The notes: generated by a model not told the origin, from the letters alone. DNA of 64,000 bases from Nothophaeocryptopus gaeumannii (GCA_031771865.1 JASISA010000002.1:124001-188000), one strand, 5' to 3'. Counted from the stretch's first letter, positions 1 through 10,867 are shown. Translations and numbers: made by a program.

Positions 1-408
1 AGACGAGGCAAGCTGGTGCACCTGCCCATTGATCTTGAGGCTGCGGATGCAGCGCTTCTTCGCAGCGGGCTCGGTGGTGGAGGTGGAGCCGTCGAGGACA
101 TGAGTATTGCCATTGATCTTGAGGGTCTTGATCGTGCGCTTCTGGGTGACAGGACCAGTGGATGAGGCGGGGCGATGAGTGATGCCGTTCACCTTGAGGC
201 TCTTCAGGACTGGCTTCTTCATGGTGCCGGCCTGTGGATCCTGTGGGTTGAGTGTAAATGGCATGGTCGTCGGCTCTGCTGACGGCGGCATGGTATCCGG
301 TGCGGTGATGTGCTCGTACTTGCGAGTGGATGGGCTATCGGAAGTGGGCTTTGGCGCTGATCGAGGTGGAGGGAGCATGGCCTTGATGATGTTGATCTTG
401 GCACCCAT
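1..408 (-). CDS. Partial repeat-containing protein of unknown function
   Basis: No family recognised. The frame opens at the ATG at 408 and stays open for 136 codons to the left edge of the window, so the C-terminus is not seen. The first 60 residues are rich in Pro, Ser and Thr and look disordered. From about residue 66 an imperfect tandem repeat begins. Its core is Leu-Lys-[Val/Ile]-Asn-Gly-x-x-His, and three copies are visible, at residues 71-78, 96-103 and 124-131. Each core is preceded by basic/hydrophobic residues and followed by a Ser/Thr/Pro linker, giving a unit of about 25-28 residues. No signal peptide or membrane segment is visible in this part. The start is the first ATG after an upstream stop region. 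The repeats make a real gene likely; function cannot be inferred. Confidence 0.6.
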   Translation of the reverse strand, partial: MGAKINIIKAMLPPPRSAPKPTSDSPSTRKYEHITAPDTMPPSAEPTTMPFTLNPQDPQAGTMKKPVLKSLKVNGITHRPASSTGPVTQKRTIKTLKINGNTHVLDGSTSTTEPAAKKRCIRSLKINGQVHQLASS

Positions 409-1823
409 CTTGAACAGAGGTGTCTAGATGTTGAATCGTCTTTTGAGGTAGATCGCAAGTGCTTGTGTGTGGTCGTCGAAGCTCGGGGCCGGTATTCGTA
501 CAGTGGACGTTCGAGGTAGATGGAGGTAGATGGAGGTAGATGCAGGTAGATGGCAAGGTGTTTGACAGGTTCGTGAGTAGCATCTGGAGAGGCAGGAAAG
601 GTTTGTTTTTTTTAAAGATGAGGAAGGGTGGAAGTCGTCTAGTTAGGTACTCTGCAGTCTGTATTTCAACAATAAGAACGTCGGAAAATAAGAACGCGGA
701 CGACTACACATGGACAGGGGTTCGTCTGCTCGATAGCGCAGCACATCACCAGTTTCTGTGGCTGGGATGTCGACGTCCTTGAGCAAAGCCCACCGAGGGG
801 CATCGAAGTGGCGACATGGCGTCTGTGCGCGAGGACTGCAGTCGGTCTCGCCCAATCACATCACCCAATCTTCATTCACTGACCGAAAAAGCGGCTGGGA
901 GCAAACGCTGCTCTCGATGCAGGGATCACGCGAGGATCACGCAAGGGCGCGAGCACTCCGCGCAAGCTTGCAACAACCACTAATCGTCACTCCGTGCGCA
1001 TGGATATGCAGCAAACACGAAGTCCGAGCTCAAGATCGCAGACCGTGCCAGGTGGCAGAGAAGCAGCAGCTTTCACATGATAGAAAAGTCCGCAGTGCCA
1101 CTAGTTGCTTGGCAGGGTCGATAGAACAAAGGACCCGACTATCCCGGCTGCCACATCGTGGACTACTCGGCCAATTCATCATGCTCGCACGGCAGTAATA
1201 TGACCTACGGGTGCGATTCTGTGTTCGTTCGTCCTGGAGAGGGGTGGAATTCTCGTGTCTCTCCTGTACAGTCCTATCAGAGGCATCGAACGCCGCGCCA
1301 GCGGACCAGAGCTACCATTCTCGACCTCACAAACGCCGACAATATGCATCCAGGGCCAAATCGCATCAGCACTTCCTTACGCCATGATCACCGTGAAAGC
1401 GTGTCTCTCTAGCCGTAGCTTGTAAACCAAGCACGGATTTGCAAATGTCTAGAAGAATCCTCCGGTCGGTGGCAGCACAGGGCTGAGTCATCCTTGGCCG
1501 GGGTCTGGCAGCTATTTCATTCGCTTTGCTATTGTTACACGACAGAACCTGCAACCGTCCGCTACAGCAGCTCACGTCCAAGCAGTACAGATATGAGGAA
1601 GCAGAGAGTCTATCTTGCTCTCAAAGCGAACGAAGACTTTCGGGCTACACCACGGTCCGCGCTCCTGACAACGTGGTCGACAGGCTAAAAAGTGCATCGT
1701 CGAGCAAGGACGACCAGCAGCGAGATCGAAACGTGCCCCTCGAATGTTCCGAGAGGGGCGCATGGGGCGCCGGCTGAAAGAGAAAATCACATAGCATTTG
1801 GGTATCATCACCGTATATGTACA
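409..1823. other. Intergenic, upstream of the repeat protein and downstream of REV1
   Basis: No convincing coding frame: open frames here are short and lack splice or family support. It should hold the promoter and leader of the minus-strand repeat protein and the 3' end of REV1. A short 10-bp tandem repeat lies at 513-552. Confidence 0.5.
513..552. repeat. 10-bp tandem repeat, 4 copies
   Basis: Four consecutive copies of GAGGTAGATG; the fourth differs at its first base. It lies about 105 bp upstream of the repeat protein's start codon, probably in its leader or proximal promoter. Confidence 0.8.
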
Positions 1824-4800
1824 TCATTCAAATTCAATCCTGCCCAAACTCCTCTCATCAGCAGCCTCTTGTGTACCCTTCTTGATCTTCCCAAACGCTT
1901 CCAGCCATTCATCCAATACATCCTGAGGTACGTCCTCCCTTTCGTCAATGACCCATGCCATCCATTTCACCACCGAAACAGCTTTATTGAGGTCCATCTC
2001 ATCAATGACCACAGCCTTCAAGTATCTTATGAGGGCATCAACGTCTTCAGAATACGGCCCTTCGTCATCGAACTCATTGAACCATGCGGAGACAGCATTG
2101 CGTAGCTCAGGCAAGGTACTGAGCTTCCGGCTGGTAAAGGTCGGCTTGGTGGATCTAGGTGGCAGAACGAAGTGTCGCTCTATAGGACCTGCATTTTGCT
2201 TTTGCTTGGAACGAGAATTCTTCGGACGTTGGTGAAGTGACAGATCGATACCGCCAGTGCGCTGCAGTCGAGATTGGCGTTGTTGTGCCAGCACCTCTTG
2301 GCGAAGATCTTCGGGCAAAGCTGCTAAGACTTCGGGATCCAGCTCGCCTTCGGTCGAAGTCGTCGCGGTATGAGACGTTGTCGGTCGCGCAACGAAGTTC
2401 GACTGCGTCAATGTGTTGTCTTCCGCTGCACCTCGTAACCGCGAGGACAAGCCTCCGCCGCGAGGTCGGCCACGTCCGCGTCTGACAGGCTGTCGCGGAG
2501 GTGGCAGCACACGACTCCTCCGCGGCGACTGAGGAAGCAGCGCCTGTTCGCCTCGTTTGGACTGCTGCTGGGGCTGGTTGTAGAATCCCAGAACCTCATT
2601 CCGCACATCTTCAGGAAGTGCCTCAAGAATACTGGGGTCAAGCTGAGAGTGAGTTGGAAGCGCGATTGCTGGCGACTGAGCCCTTGAGCTCTGATTAGAA
2701 TCCACATGCTCTCCGCCTCCCTCGAGAGGCGGAGCGGTCTCAGTGACGGGGATTGATTCGCGAAGTAGCTTATCTGCTGCTTTCGGAGCTTGCCGAGCGA
2801 GCTTCTCTCGAATATCTTCCGGCAACTCAGCAAGGACGCTTGGATCGACTTGTGTTGGCAAGACAAATTGAGTTCCGAGCGTATTGAGAGGCTTCTTGGT
2901 GGGAGTGCCGGTCTGGGCGGGCTTGAAAGCTGCACTGGGTCGGTTTGCTTCAGCAATTTTCTGCTTTTCGGGAGTTGAGCCATCGTCCTGTATGGGATCC
3001 TCAGAATGCACTGGCTGAGCCGGAAGGGCCTTCGTCGGGCCAGCCTTGAAGTGCAGCTTGCGCTGACTGCCTTGATCTGCACCCTCCGCGCCGTGCTTGA
3101 GAGGCTCCAGCTTCTGCATCTGCACACCAATACCTCGAAGCTCGCCAGGTGATATGTTGAACGATTTCAGTAATGCAGTGGCCTCCTTTGCCAACACCGC
3201 ATGGTCGTTGGTAGCAACTCCAAGCTGCAACGACCGATTAAAGACGTCACATTTTCCGTGTCCAAGATGCTTCGGAGGGTCGAGTGGTGCGTCTGCTGCT
3301 CGTTTCATGACTTTCATCGTGAGCTGCTTGCCCTTCACTCGCTCCTTGAGCAGGCGCTTGTTGAGCTCGCCACACAGGCCATGCATGAACTCGTCAACTT
3401 GGTCGTGGTTCTCGAATCGAACGCCCCAGTTCACCTCTGCAGAGACGGATTTGCGCACGACTTGGTCGCCCACTTCGGCCTTGTCAATCCCGCGTGCATA
3501 TTCCCATACCTTCTCACCCGTCTTCGGACCCAGAGTATTGATGAGCCTTTCTCTGGATGTTTCGCGAATGTCTTTTACAAGCTTGATCCCGATATCCTCA
3601 AGCTTGCCTCCAATGCTCCAAGCCACTCCGGGAAGCTTCTGTACTTCAAGCCGCCCGATGAAGTCTAAGACTTCCTCTGGCCTCAACTGGTACTGACCTG
3701 CTGGCTTGGCCTTGCGTAGAGCCACTTTCGCTTGTAATATGTTGGCTCCAATTCCGACGGACACTGCGCAGCCTGTCTTCTCAAGTACCTCATCACGGAG
3801 GCTCTGTGCTACTTCATCCGCCTTTCTTTGCTCTCGATAAACAGAGCCCTCGTTGCGCAGGACGCCATTTGACCCACTTTCAGCAATGCAGATACTGCTG
3901 ATATCTACGAGGGCCTCATCGATACTTACACTCTGCACGATTCCACCTGTGGCCATAATTGCATCATAGAACTTGCGACTGGCCTCTTCATATCCTGGGA
4001 AATCGTAAGGAAGTATTTTCACTCCAGGACAAAGCTCCTGCGCTCGCCTCATCCACATTCCGTTGCTGATTCCAAAATTTCGTGCTGGGTAGTTACAGCT
4101 TGCGATTTCTGAACCGGAGCCATTTCCATGGGCAACCACAGCTGGCTTATCTTTGTACTCCGGATGCTTTTTGAGCGAAACTGCTGCGAAAAAGCTGTCA
4201 AAGTCTACGTGCATCACGTACCTCCGCTGTCCAGGCAGTCGTTTTTGTCTGACTTTCTGCGACGAGGACTTCTCTGCTGCTAAAGCCTGTAGCTGCGACT
4301 TCAATTCTGCTTTCCATGTCGATAGGTGGTGAAGACGCGACTCGCGATAATACTGTTCCAAGAAATCAGGATGAACAACGGTCGACTTGCGAATCTTTGG
4401 ATCTGAGAGTAACAGCGCGTTGTGCTCTTCAGCAGTCATCTTGGCCAGCTTGGAAGGCGAGATGGATTTGAATACATCTGAATTACTCACTACTGCATGC
4501 GAGAAGTCCGGCTCTTGAGAGCCCTCTCGCGGTCGCAGTCCTGGAGAATGATCGTCAGGAGCCATTGACTCGGGCATGTCTGGAGGGGGAGCAATATCTT
4601 CACCGGAATCAGCGGGTACGGCCGGCGGACTTGTCGGAGGCGGTGTGTGCGGAGGAGCACCTTCTTGAGCTGGGTTCACACTAGGTTTTGCAGGTCCAGC
4701 TGAAGCTTCTTGGCCTCGATCGACCTCACTGAGAGCCTGCTCGATTGAACTCGTGATCTCTGGCAAATCATACTCGTCATCGTCGATGTCTTCAGTGTCC

Positions 4801-5420
4801 GGAGTCACCGTTTGCGTCAATCGAGGAGGCTTCTGTGCCGCCTGTGGAGACTTGAACTGGCTTGTGTACCAACTCGTGTCCGTCTGTTCCCGGTAGCCTC
4901 GTGCCTTCTTGTTTGCTTGGCCAACCACCTGTCCATTCTCGAACCCAAGCACCTTCTGTCCACCACCTTCGTCGACCACTCGGTACTGATCCCAGGGTAG
5001 AAGCTTTCCAGCGTTAATGCTGTCAACTATCCAAGCCGGCTTTACGATTCGGTAGCGCCTGAACTCCTCTTTCTTCTTGGGCGTCAGATTGCTTGCAATG
5101 ATGTGAGTGACCATGGTCTTCCCGTCCAGATACTGAATGAATCCACCGCCATGCTGGACGATCATCGTGTGCAGGTCGTTCAATGATGGCTGAGTATATC
5201 CATTGACGTGCGCAACAATGCCTTTGAATACCTTTGGCTTATCAGACTGAGATCTCAGCTCCGCATCCAGGTTCTGAAGTTTGATCTTCTTGCGGCGGAA
5301 GTAGTCCGAGAAACCGCCAAACGCACTTCCTTCATACTCCTCGCCGGTCTCGCCAGAGAAAGTGTGCTTCTCGATTCGTTTGCGCACGCTGGCGCTTTTC
5401 TGCTCAAGGCGGGAGCCCAT
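1824..5420 (-). CDS. REV1: DNA repair protein REV1, Y-family translesion polymerase
   Basis: Deoxycytidyl transferase and scaffold of translesion DNA synthesis in the nucleus. A single uninterrupted frame gives 1198 residues, close to fungal REV1 length. A BRCT domain lies at about 63-150. The Y-family catalytic domain runs from about 400 to 710: the first metal-binding motif is HVDFDSFF (Asp406, Asp408) and the second is SIDEAL (Asp501, Glu502). The little-finger domain follows. Three ubiquitin-binding motifs of the LDPxxLxxLPEDxRxxx type occur at about 858-875, 927-944 and 1027-1044. The C-terminal about 90 residues match the Rev1 C-terminal helical domain, which docks other polymerases and the Rev7 subunit of Pol zeta. 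The start at 5420 leaves a short basic segment before the BRCT domain. It is transcribed divergently from the FKBP gene across a 447-bp gap. Confidence 0.96.
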   Translation of the reverse strand: MGSRLEQKSASVRKRIEKHTFSGETGEEYEGSAFGGFSDYFRRKKIKLQNLDAELRSQSDKPKVFKGIVAHVNGYTQPSLNDLHTMIVQHGGGFIQYLDGKTMVTHIIASNLTPKKKEEFRRYRIVKPAWIVDSINAGKLLPWDQYRVVDEGGGQKVLGFENGQVVGQANKKARGYREQTDTSWYTSQFKSPQAAQKPPRLTQTVTPDTEDIDDDEYDLPEITSSIEQALSEVDRGQEASAGPAKPSVNPAQEGAPPHTPPPTSPPAVPADSGEDIAPPPDMPESMAPDDHSPGLRPREGSQEPDFSHAVVSNSDVFKSISPSKLAKMTAEEHNALLLSDPKIRKSTVVHPDFLEQYYRESRLHHLSTWKAELKSQLQALAAEKSSSQKVRQKRLPGQRRYVMHVDFDSFFAAVSLKKHPEYKDKPAVVAHGNGSGSEIASCNYPARNFGISNGMWMRRAQELCPGVKILPYDFPGYEEASRKFYDAIMATGGIVQSVSIDEALVDISSICIAESGSNGVLRNEGSVYREQRKADEVAQSLRDEVLEKTGCAVSVGIGANILQAKVALRKAKPAGQYQLRPEEVLDFIGRLEVQKLPGVAWSIGGKLEDIGIKLVKDIRETSRERLINTLGPKTGEKVWEYARGIDKAEVGDQVVRKSVSAEVNWGVRFENHDQVDEFMHGLCGELNKRLLKERVKGKQLTMKVMKRAADAPLDPPKHLGHGKCDVFNRSLQLGVATNDHAVLAKEATALLKSFNISPGELRGIGVQMQKLEPLKHGAEGADQGSQRKLHFKAGPTKALPAQPVHSEDPIQDDGSTPEKQKIAEANRPSAAFKPAQTGTPTKKPLNTLGTQFVLPTQVDPSVLAELPEDIREKLARQAPKAADKLLRESIPVTETAPPLEGGGEHVDSNQSSRAQSPAIALPTHSQLDPSILEALPEDVRNEVLGFYNQPQQQSKRGEQALLPQSPRRSRVLPPPRQPVRRGRGRPRGGGLSSRLRGAAEDNTLTQSNFVARPTTSHTATTSTEGELDPEVLAALPEDLRQEVLAQQRQSRLQRTGGIDLSLHQRPKNSRSKQKQNAGPIERHFVLPPRSTKPTFTSRKLSTLPELRNAVSAWFNEFDDEGPYSEDVDALIRYLKAVVIDEMDLNKAVSVVKWMAWVIDEREDVPQDVLDEWLEAFGKIKKGTQEAADERSLGRIEFE

Positions 5421-5867
5421 CTTGGCGTGTCCAGATCATATTGCATGCGTCTTGGCCCGGTTCTGTTCACACGTCATGAGCGTCGGGCGGAAACCAGTGT
5501 GGAGAAGAGCAATGTTGCTACACCACTGTGTCTTTGAGCGCGAAGAAGGCGACGCGTACAATGTGCAGGTGACGTCCTCACGATTGGATCGCCTGAGGCA
5601 ACCACGGGCCCGGACAGAAATCTTGGCGCGCTAGCCGTATCGAAGCTTCGCGGCTTTTTCTCTTCGCTGCAAAGGCACATCGACCGCTTCCATCCTCAAA
5701 CTCCTCCTCTTCGTCCTTTCGCACTACACCTATTTCCACCCTCTCTACCCTCTCTTCCGACACTTCACAGTCTACTGCTCAATCTTCTTGAGCATTCCTC
5801 TAGTCAACAGACCGACGAAGGTCATTTCACCAAGCTCTATCAATACCTATTCAATCGCATTCGCAAA
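5421..5867. promoter_or_regulatory. Divergent promoter between REV1 and the FKBP gene
   Basis: The gap is 447 bp between divergent start codons. An ACGCGT (MCB-type) hexamer lies at 5552-5557. A long pyrimidine-rich stretch at about 5690-5765, typical of well-expressed fungal genes, lies upstream of the FKBP start. No coding frame of note. Confidence 0.6.
5552..5557. promoter_or_regulatory. ACGCGT element (MCB-type) upstream of REV1
   Basis: Perfect ACGCGT palindrome 132 bp upstream of the REV1 start. In yeasts this hexamer is bound by the MBF factor and drives G1/S expression of DNA replication and repair genes. Its use here is inferred. Confidence 0.45.
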
Positions 5868-7411
5868 ATGTCTGCTATGCTCCCAATGGCCTTGTACGGC
5901 CTTGAGGTGCCCGCCGGCGATGTCGCGATCGCGTCCAAGCCAGAGATTCCATCTGCTTACCGCATCACTATGGCAGCCATCGATCCGACTGCAGAGCCAG
6001 AGGGCGAGGACGATGCAGTCCCTCGAGCGACTCTGAAGATTATCCGCCAGTCGCTTGACGACTACGATGAGGATGAGGATGACTACGATGAGGAGGACTT
6101 CGACATTGACGAGATGGAGCGCATGCTTGCTGAGGAGGACTCTGAGGAGGACAGCGACAACGATGAGGAAGCGAACGGCGGCCCTAGCGACCCAGCCAAG
6201 AGCAAGGCAGCCAAGAAGGCCGCTGCACAGAAGGCTATCCAGGCCATGCTCGCGGAGGAGGATATGGATGTCGACGAAATTCCAAACGGTGTTAACGGCG
6301 CCAAGAAGTCTGCTAAGGCTCTCGGTAAGATGCCAGCCAGTGACGAGGACAGCGATGAAGATGAGGATGAGGATGACGACGAGGGGGATGAGTATGAAGA
6401 GTTTGTTCTCTGCACCCTGGACCCAACGAAGGTATTCCATTTCACTGATCTTATCAGGCGCTTCATCGCTAACACATCTTGCAGAACTACCAGCAGCCAC
6501 TCGACATCACCATTGGCGAGCGCGAGCGCGTGCTCTTCAAGGTGACTGGCACCCACAGTGTCTACCTCACCGGCAACTACGTCCAGCCAGTTGATCAGCA
6601 CGATCACGGCATTTACGATCCTGACAGCGATGAGGAGGGAGACTACGACCTCGAGCCTGACAGCGACGAGCTTGATGACGAATACGATGAGGAGGACGAG
6701 CTCGATGACATGGAGGACCCACGCATCACTGAGTTCGAGAGCGAGGATGAGGCTCCTAAGCTTGTTGAATCCAAGAAGGACAAGAAGGGCAAGAACAAGC
6801 GCCCTGCTGAGGATGACACCGCCGATGCCGACAACATCGACGCTTTGATTGCCAACGCTGCACAGAAGGAGGCCGCAACGAATGGCGAGAAGCTGAGCAA
6901 GAAAGAGAAGAAGAAGCTCAAGAAGAACGACGGGACCGCGGCGGCTATCGAGGAGAAGGAGGCACCATCGTCCACCAAGTCCGACAAGAAGGTTCAATTC
7001 GCCAAGGAGCTCGAGCAGGGCCCAACTCCAACGAAGGATGCGAAGAAGGACGACAAGAAGGCTACTGGCCCCAGGACCGTTCAGGGCGTCAGGATTGACG
7101 ACCGCAAGGTTGGTACTGGCCCAGCAGCGAAGTCCGGCGACCGCGTCGGTATGCGTTACATCGGTAAGCTCGAGAAGGACAACAAGGTCTTCGACAGCAA
7201 CAAGAAGGGCAAGCCATTCACCTTCAAGCTTGGTGCTGGCGAAGTCATCAAAGGCTGGGAGATTGGTATCCAGGGCATGAGCGCTGGTGGTGAGCGACGC
7301 ATCACGATCCCTGCCCACCTGGCTTACGGCAGCAAGGGTACTGGGCCCATTCCAGGCAATGCGACGCTCGTATTCGACGTCAAGCTGCTCGAGATCAACA
7401 AAGGCAAATAA
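5868..7411 (+). CDS. FPR4: Nucleolar FKBP-type peptidyl-prolyl isomerase (FPR3/FPR4 type)
   Basis: Histone-chaperone-like prolyl isomerase of the nucleolus/chromatin. Exons 5868-6431 and 6485-7411, with an intron at 6432-6484 (phase 0, GTATTC donor, TTGCAG acceptor), encode 496 residues. The N-terminal nucleoplasmin-like domain begins with a MALYGLEV segment. It is interrupted by acidic stretches and resumes across the exon junction (EEFVLCTLDP then NYQQPLDITI), which supports the splice. Long Asp/Glu runs and Lys-rich stretches fill residues about 65-385. The last about 110 residues are a complete FKBP domain with FDSN, GAGEVIKGWE and the AHLAYGSKG loop. This order (nucleoplasmin-like, acidic/basic linker, FKBP) defines the Fpr3/Fpr4/FKBP46 group. 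In yeast these isomerise histone H3 prolines. Confidence 0.93.
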
Positions 7412-8169
7412 GCGAAACACTGGATCAAGAACGACTGACGGGATCGATGGACTGTTTTCTGATGTTCACTCACATGTACCACTTACGGCTGCCGCTCTGC
7501 GCAAGTTCTGCATAGGTCAGCCTACTTTCCAGACCCAAGTGCTGGAGGGAAGGACGGCGGACCGGTCGATGTTGCTGAAGCTCTCTGCATGGCAGATGGC
7601 GTTGGAAAGTCGGCTCTGCGGGCTTGCTATGTATTTCATTAGTTTGATGTTATTGCTGCTGTGCGATGATACCCGAGTAGCACGGGTTCGATCGTGCTCC
7701 GAGGATGGGTCTTGTTTGGACAGCATGAGACGTGTATAAAAGCATTATGGGAGACATTACTGGCAGGCGCTGGGTGAGGCGTCCAGCAGATAGTGCATTG
7801 AATGGATTTTCAAGGCGTTTTGTCCCGTCTCTTGCTTCCGCACCGACAAAGCAAGGCCTCATCTAGTTAACATTGCGAAAGTGCGGTACAAGTATGCTTA
7901 CAACAAGAATAACATTCAAAATTTATTGGAACTGTACAAACTCCAAATCGGCGGGAAAGATCGGACAATCGGAGACGTCCACTCCACAGTTCGTACATTG
8001 ACGTGAGTGTACGAACTATCCCATCTGCCACCGGCCTTCCTTCGCGTCGTTCAACTCTTAAACTACTTCCTAGAGTGCACGATATGGACTTCGTATTCGT
8101 ACATAGCCCTGCTCGACGAGCCAGCGTGGCAATATCGCGCGGTTGTGGCGTTTGTTCGTACATTTGACG
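7412..8169. other. Intergenic between FKBP and Zn2Cys6 genes
   Basis: 3' region of the FKBP gene and promoter of the next gene, which is on the same strand. A TATAAA-like sequence lies near 7736. No coding frame of note. Confidence 0.5.
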
Positions 8170-10193
8170 ATGCCAAAGGCTCGCACGACTTGCACGAGAT
8201 GCTCGCAGCGACGGCAGAAGTGCGACAAAAAGACACCGTGCTCTCGATGCGTACACGCGGGAGCAGGCGACAAGTGTAGCACGACATGGGACGGAGGCTA
8301 TGAGTATCGAAGCGTCTCTCCTAGCGGTCTCGCCACTGCTAACGCCTCGCCAGCCCGACTCTGCATCGCCACAAGTATCCAAAGGGAGAGAGCGACCTTC
8401 GTAGGCGAGAATCTCGTACCAAAGCGAGAACATCGGCTACGAAAACAGGTGGAGTGCCGGGACTTCTATCGCCTACTTCGACTGCGGACTCCTCGGATGC
8501 GACCGCCCAAAGATCTCAAGGCAGTGTTGCAATCGCACAGCCCTCTCCAGATTTGTTGCCCGGTTATCCAGTTCTTGACGGCAGCTACTCATACCGACAC
8601 ACTGCAGCGGCCCTTGATGGTCCCGACCTGTACGGCCCGTTGAACGAGATTATGCAGATCCAGAAGCTCCTCCCGCCCCCAGACGTCCTTCAACACCTAC
8701 TGCGATACCATGATGATTATCTCTTTTGGCATCATGGCTGCGTCCATATGCATACATTCAAATCCGAAGTTGACGTCTCTTTGAGGGGCGGGAACGGAGC
8801 CATTCAACTCCTTGAGCTAGACCTCAGATGGTGCGCACTCCTGTTCGCGATTCTTACCACCAGCCTGACTTGCGCTCCCAGAAGTGTAGCACGCTCCTGG
8901 GGCTATGACACCGCTCAGAAGCAAGCTTTGAGCCGCCGATGGCATCAGGCTACTGTCGACTGTCTACGTCTCGGCGACTACGCTTCCAAGCCACATATCT
9001 TCTCGGCAATGGCAATTCAGGTACTCGCAATCGCATCACATATTCTTGGACTTTCCAATGAGCAATACGTGATGTTTGGCACTGCCCTTCGATTGTGTCA
9101 GAGCTTGGGACTGTACAAGCTTCAGGACAATGCTGAGAAGCTGCTTTCAACAGATCCGACAGGGGCCGAGATTCAGCGAGAGACAGGGCGAAGAATATGG
9201 TGGAACCTGTGCAAGCAAGATTGGTTATCGCTCAGTTCCTACGACATGTTCCTGATTAACCCTCTACACTTCAAGCTATCACGACCGCGGCGATACGAAC
9301 ACGAACCACAGGCAAGCGTCGACTTCTTCAACTACTTAATAGATGTTGGCCTTATCCTCGTCGAGTTCCACAACGTGGTCGCGTCGTGTCAAGACCTGGA
9401 CGCAAAATATCAGCATGTCTTGACCTACGATTCGAGACTTCGAACCCTGGAGCTTGGGCCGGCAAAGATACACAGCGATGTCCTTAACGCCGACTGTGCA
9501 CGCACTATTCACGCACACAAGACGATCAGCATTCATCGCCACTTTCTTGGGAGGAGCTTGAGGGATCTAACGTATGCATTCTCCAGGTGGGCATGTGTGG
9601 AGTCGTCAAAGACCATCATTCAAGAGGTCGAGATTGCAATGTCGAAGCCCGAACGACCCTTCATCTGGAATGATCAAGCCCACTTAGCGGGAGCTGGTGT
9701 GGTGATGTGCCTAGATGTCATGCACCGCACCGAAGATGAACCTGAGTACGCCGAGCATCGCAAGCTGATCGATAAGGTGCTCACCTTACTATCTCAATGC
9801 GAGGAGAGCATGGTAGCTGTTCGAGGTCACCGTCTGCTAACCACCATGCTTCGAAACGGCTTAAAGGGCTCGGTGGAAACGACAGCATACGCAGTGCTCG
9901 GAGATGCGACTGTGGCCCATGAGGTTGAGACTAGTAGTGACGATTCTCAAGATGACTCGCAACCTACCCAACTGGCAACGAGTAGTGTCATCACGAGCCT
10001 GGCTCAACCTGGCGGTACATCCAATACGACCGAAGCACACTTCTCATCAAATCTTTCAACCCACGACAACTTCTCCGACCCGACAGACTCGTCGTGGACT
10101 GATCTTCTAGCTGAATTCTTCCCCGATCAGCTGGGCTTCGGAAATTCTTTGGCGGGCGATATCGACCTGTTCGGATTCTCGGGACCGTTGTGA
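8170..10193 (+). CDS. Zn2Cys6 fungal-specific transcription factor
   Basis: Nuclear DNA-binding regulator; target genes unknown. Exons 8170-8303 and 8354-10193 encode 657 residues. The 50-bp intron (GTATCG donor, GCTAAC branch point, GCCAG acceptor) joins the zinc cluster to the long second frame and restores the family's usual GGYDPTLHR segment just after the cluster. The zinc cluster is CX2CX6CX5CX2CX8C with Cys at 8, 11, 18, 24, 27 and 36. A basic Ser-rich linker follows, then the helical fungal transcription-factor middle homology region from roughly residue 120 to 450, and an acidic, Ser/Thr-rich tail suited to activation. The start is the first ATG of the zinc-cluster frame. No pathway genes lie beside it that would suggest a cluster-specific role. 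Confidence 0.9.
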
Positions 10194-10385
10194 GGAAGTC
10201 TGGCTTGTGGCATAATTATTGAAGAACAATGGATCCTTCTAGTGACTTGACATCTTAAGCGTGTCTTCGCTCATTGAGACGTATCGCACAGGCATCGGTT
10301 CGGAACATCAACTCCACACACTACGTACCTGCATACCTTCAACCATCACACAACAAATTTCAACATAAACACCATCGCCTGCGAA

Positions 10386-10670
10386 ATGTGTCAACATACA
10401 TTTCTCTCACCGCCAATTCATATCGACTCGCAATCTGCGACTCCATCATTGCGCGCCTCCACTCATATGCCCTATGAGCCTGACCAGGATCTCAGCATAG
10501 GTTCCCCTCCTGGTAAACTATCCCAAGCTCCTTATCAGCTCATCTCAAACCTACTACTCGGCCTCCCGGCGTCTCTTAAACTCAACTTCGGATCCGGATT
10601 CGCTCCTCCTCTCACGGTTCTACCGGCCCTTCTGTCCACCATGAAGGAAAGGCAGACTCCAGCAGACTGA
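10386..10670 (+). CDS. Possible small protein, 94 residues
   Basis: Not recognised. An ATG-started frame follows an A/C-rich stretch (about 10320-10385) that resembles a fungal 5' leader. The product has no clear signal peptide or domain; a hydrophobic stretch lies in its second half. It may be chance or part of a downstream non-coding transcript. Confidence 0.22.
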   Translation: MCQHTFLSPPIHIDSQSATPSLRASTHMPYEPDQDLSIGSPPGKLSQAPYQLISNLLLGLPASLKLNFGSGFAPPLTVLPALLSTMKERQTPAD

Positions 10671-10846
10671 CTCAGTGTCATCCATGAAAGGGCCCGGTAT
10701 GTCGGGCCAATACGCACTCACATGCTGCGTCTGCTCGAAAGATCCTCGAGTAACTACCTAATGTGAGAAGCTACGGGTCTCGCACCATTGCGGATGATTC
10801 CAAAAGCCAGCGGGCACGGTGAGGCAAATGTACGAGCGTGAGTGTT

Positions 10847-10867
10847 TGCGTATGCGTATGCGTATGC
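10847..10867. repeat. TGCGTA microsatellite
   Basis: Three and a half perfect copies of TGCGTA in the gap between two convergent genes. Confidence 0.8.

Noticed and set aside
6083..7420. Long minus-strand frame antisense to the FKBP gene, rich in Leu/Val/Ser
   Set aside because: It mirrors the Asp/Glu/Lys-rich coding strand; such codons read backwards give Leu/Ser/Val runs. No independent motif or splice signal.
7675..7730. GGGTTCGATC-like sequence resembling a tRNA T-loop
   Set aside because: No matching acceptor stem, anticodon arm or D-loop could be folded around it.
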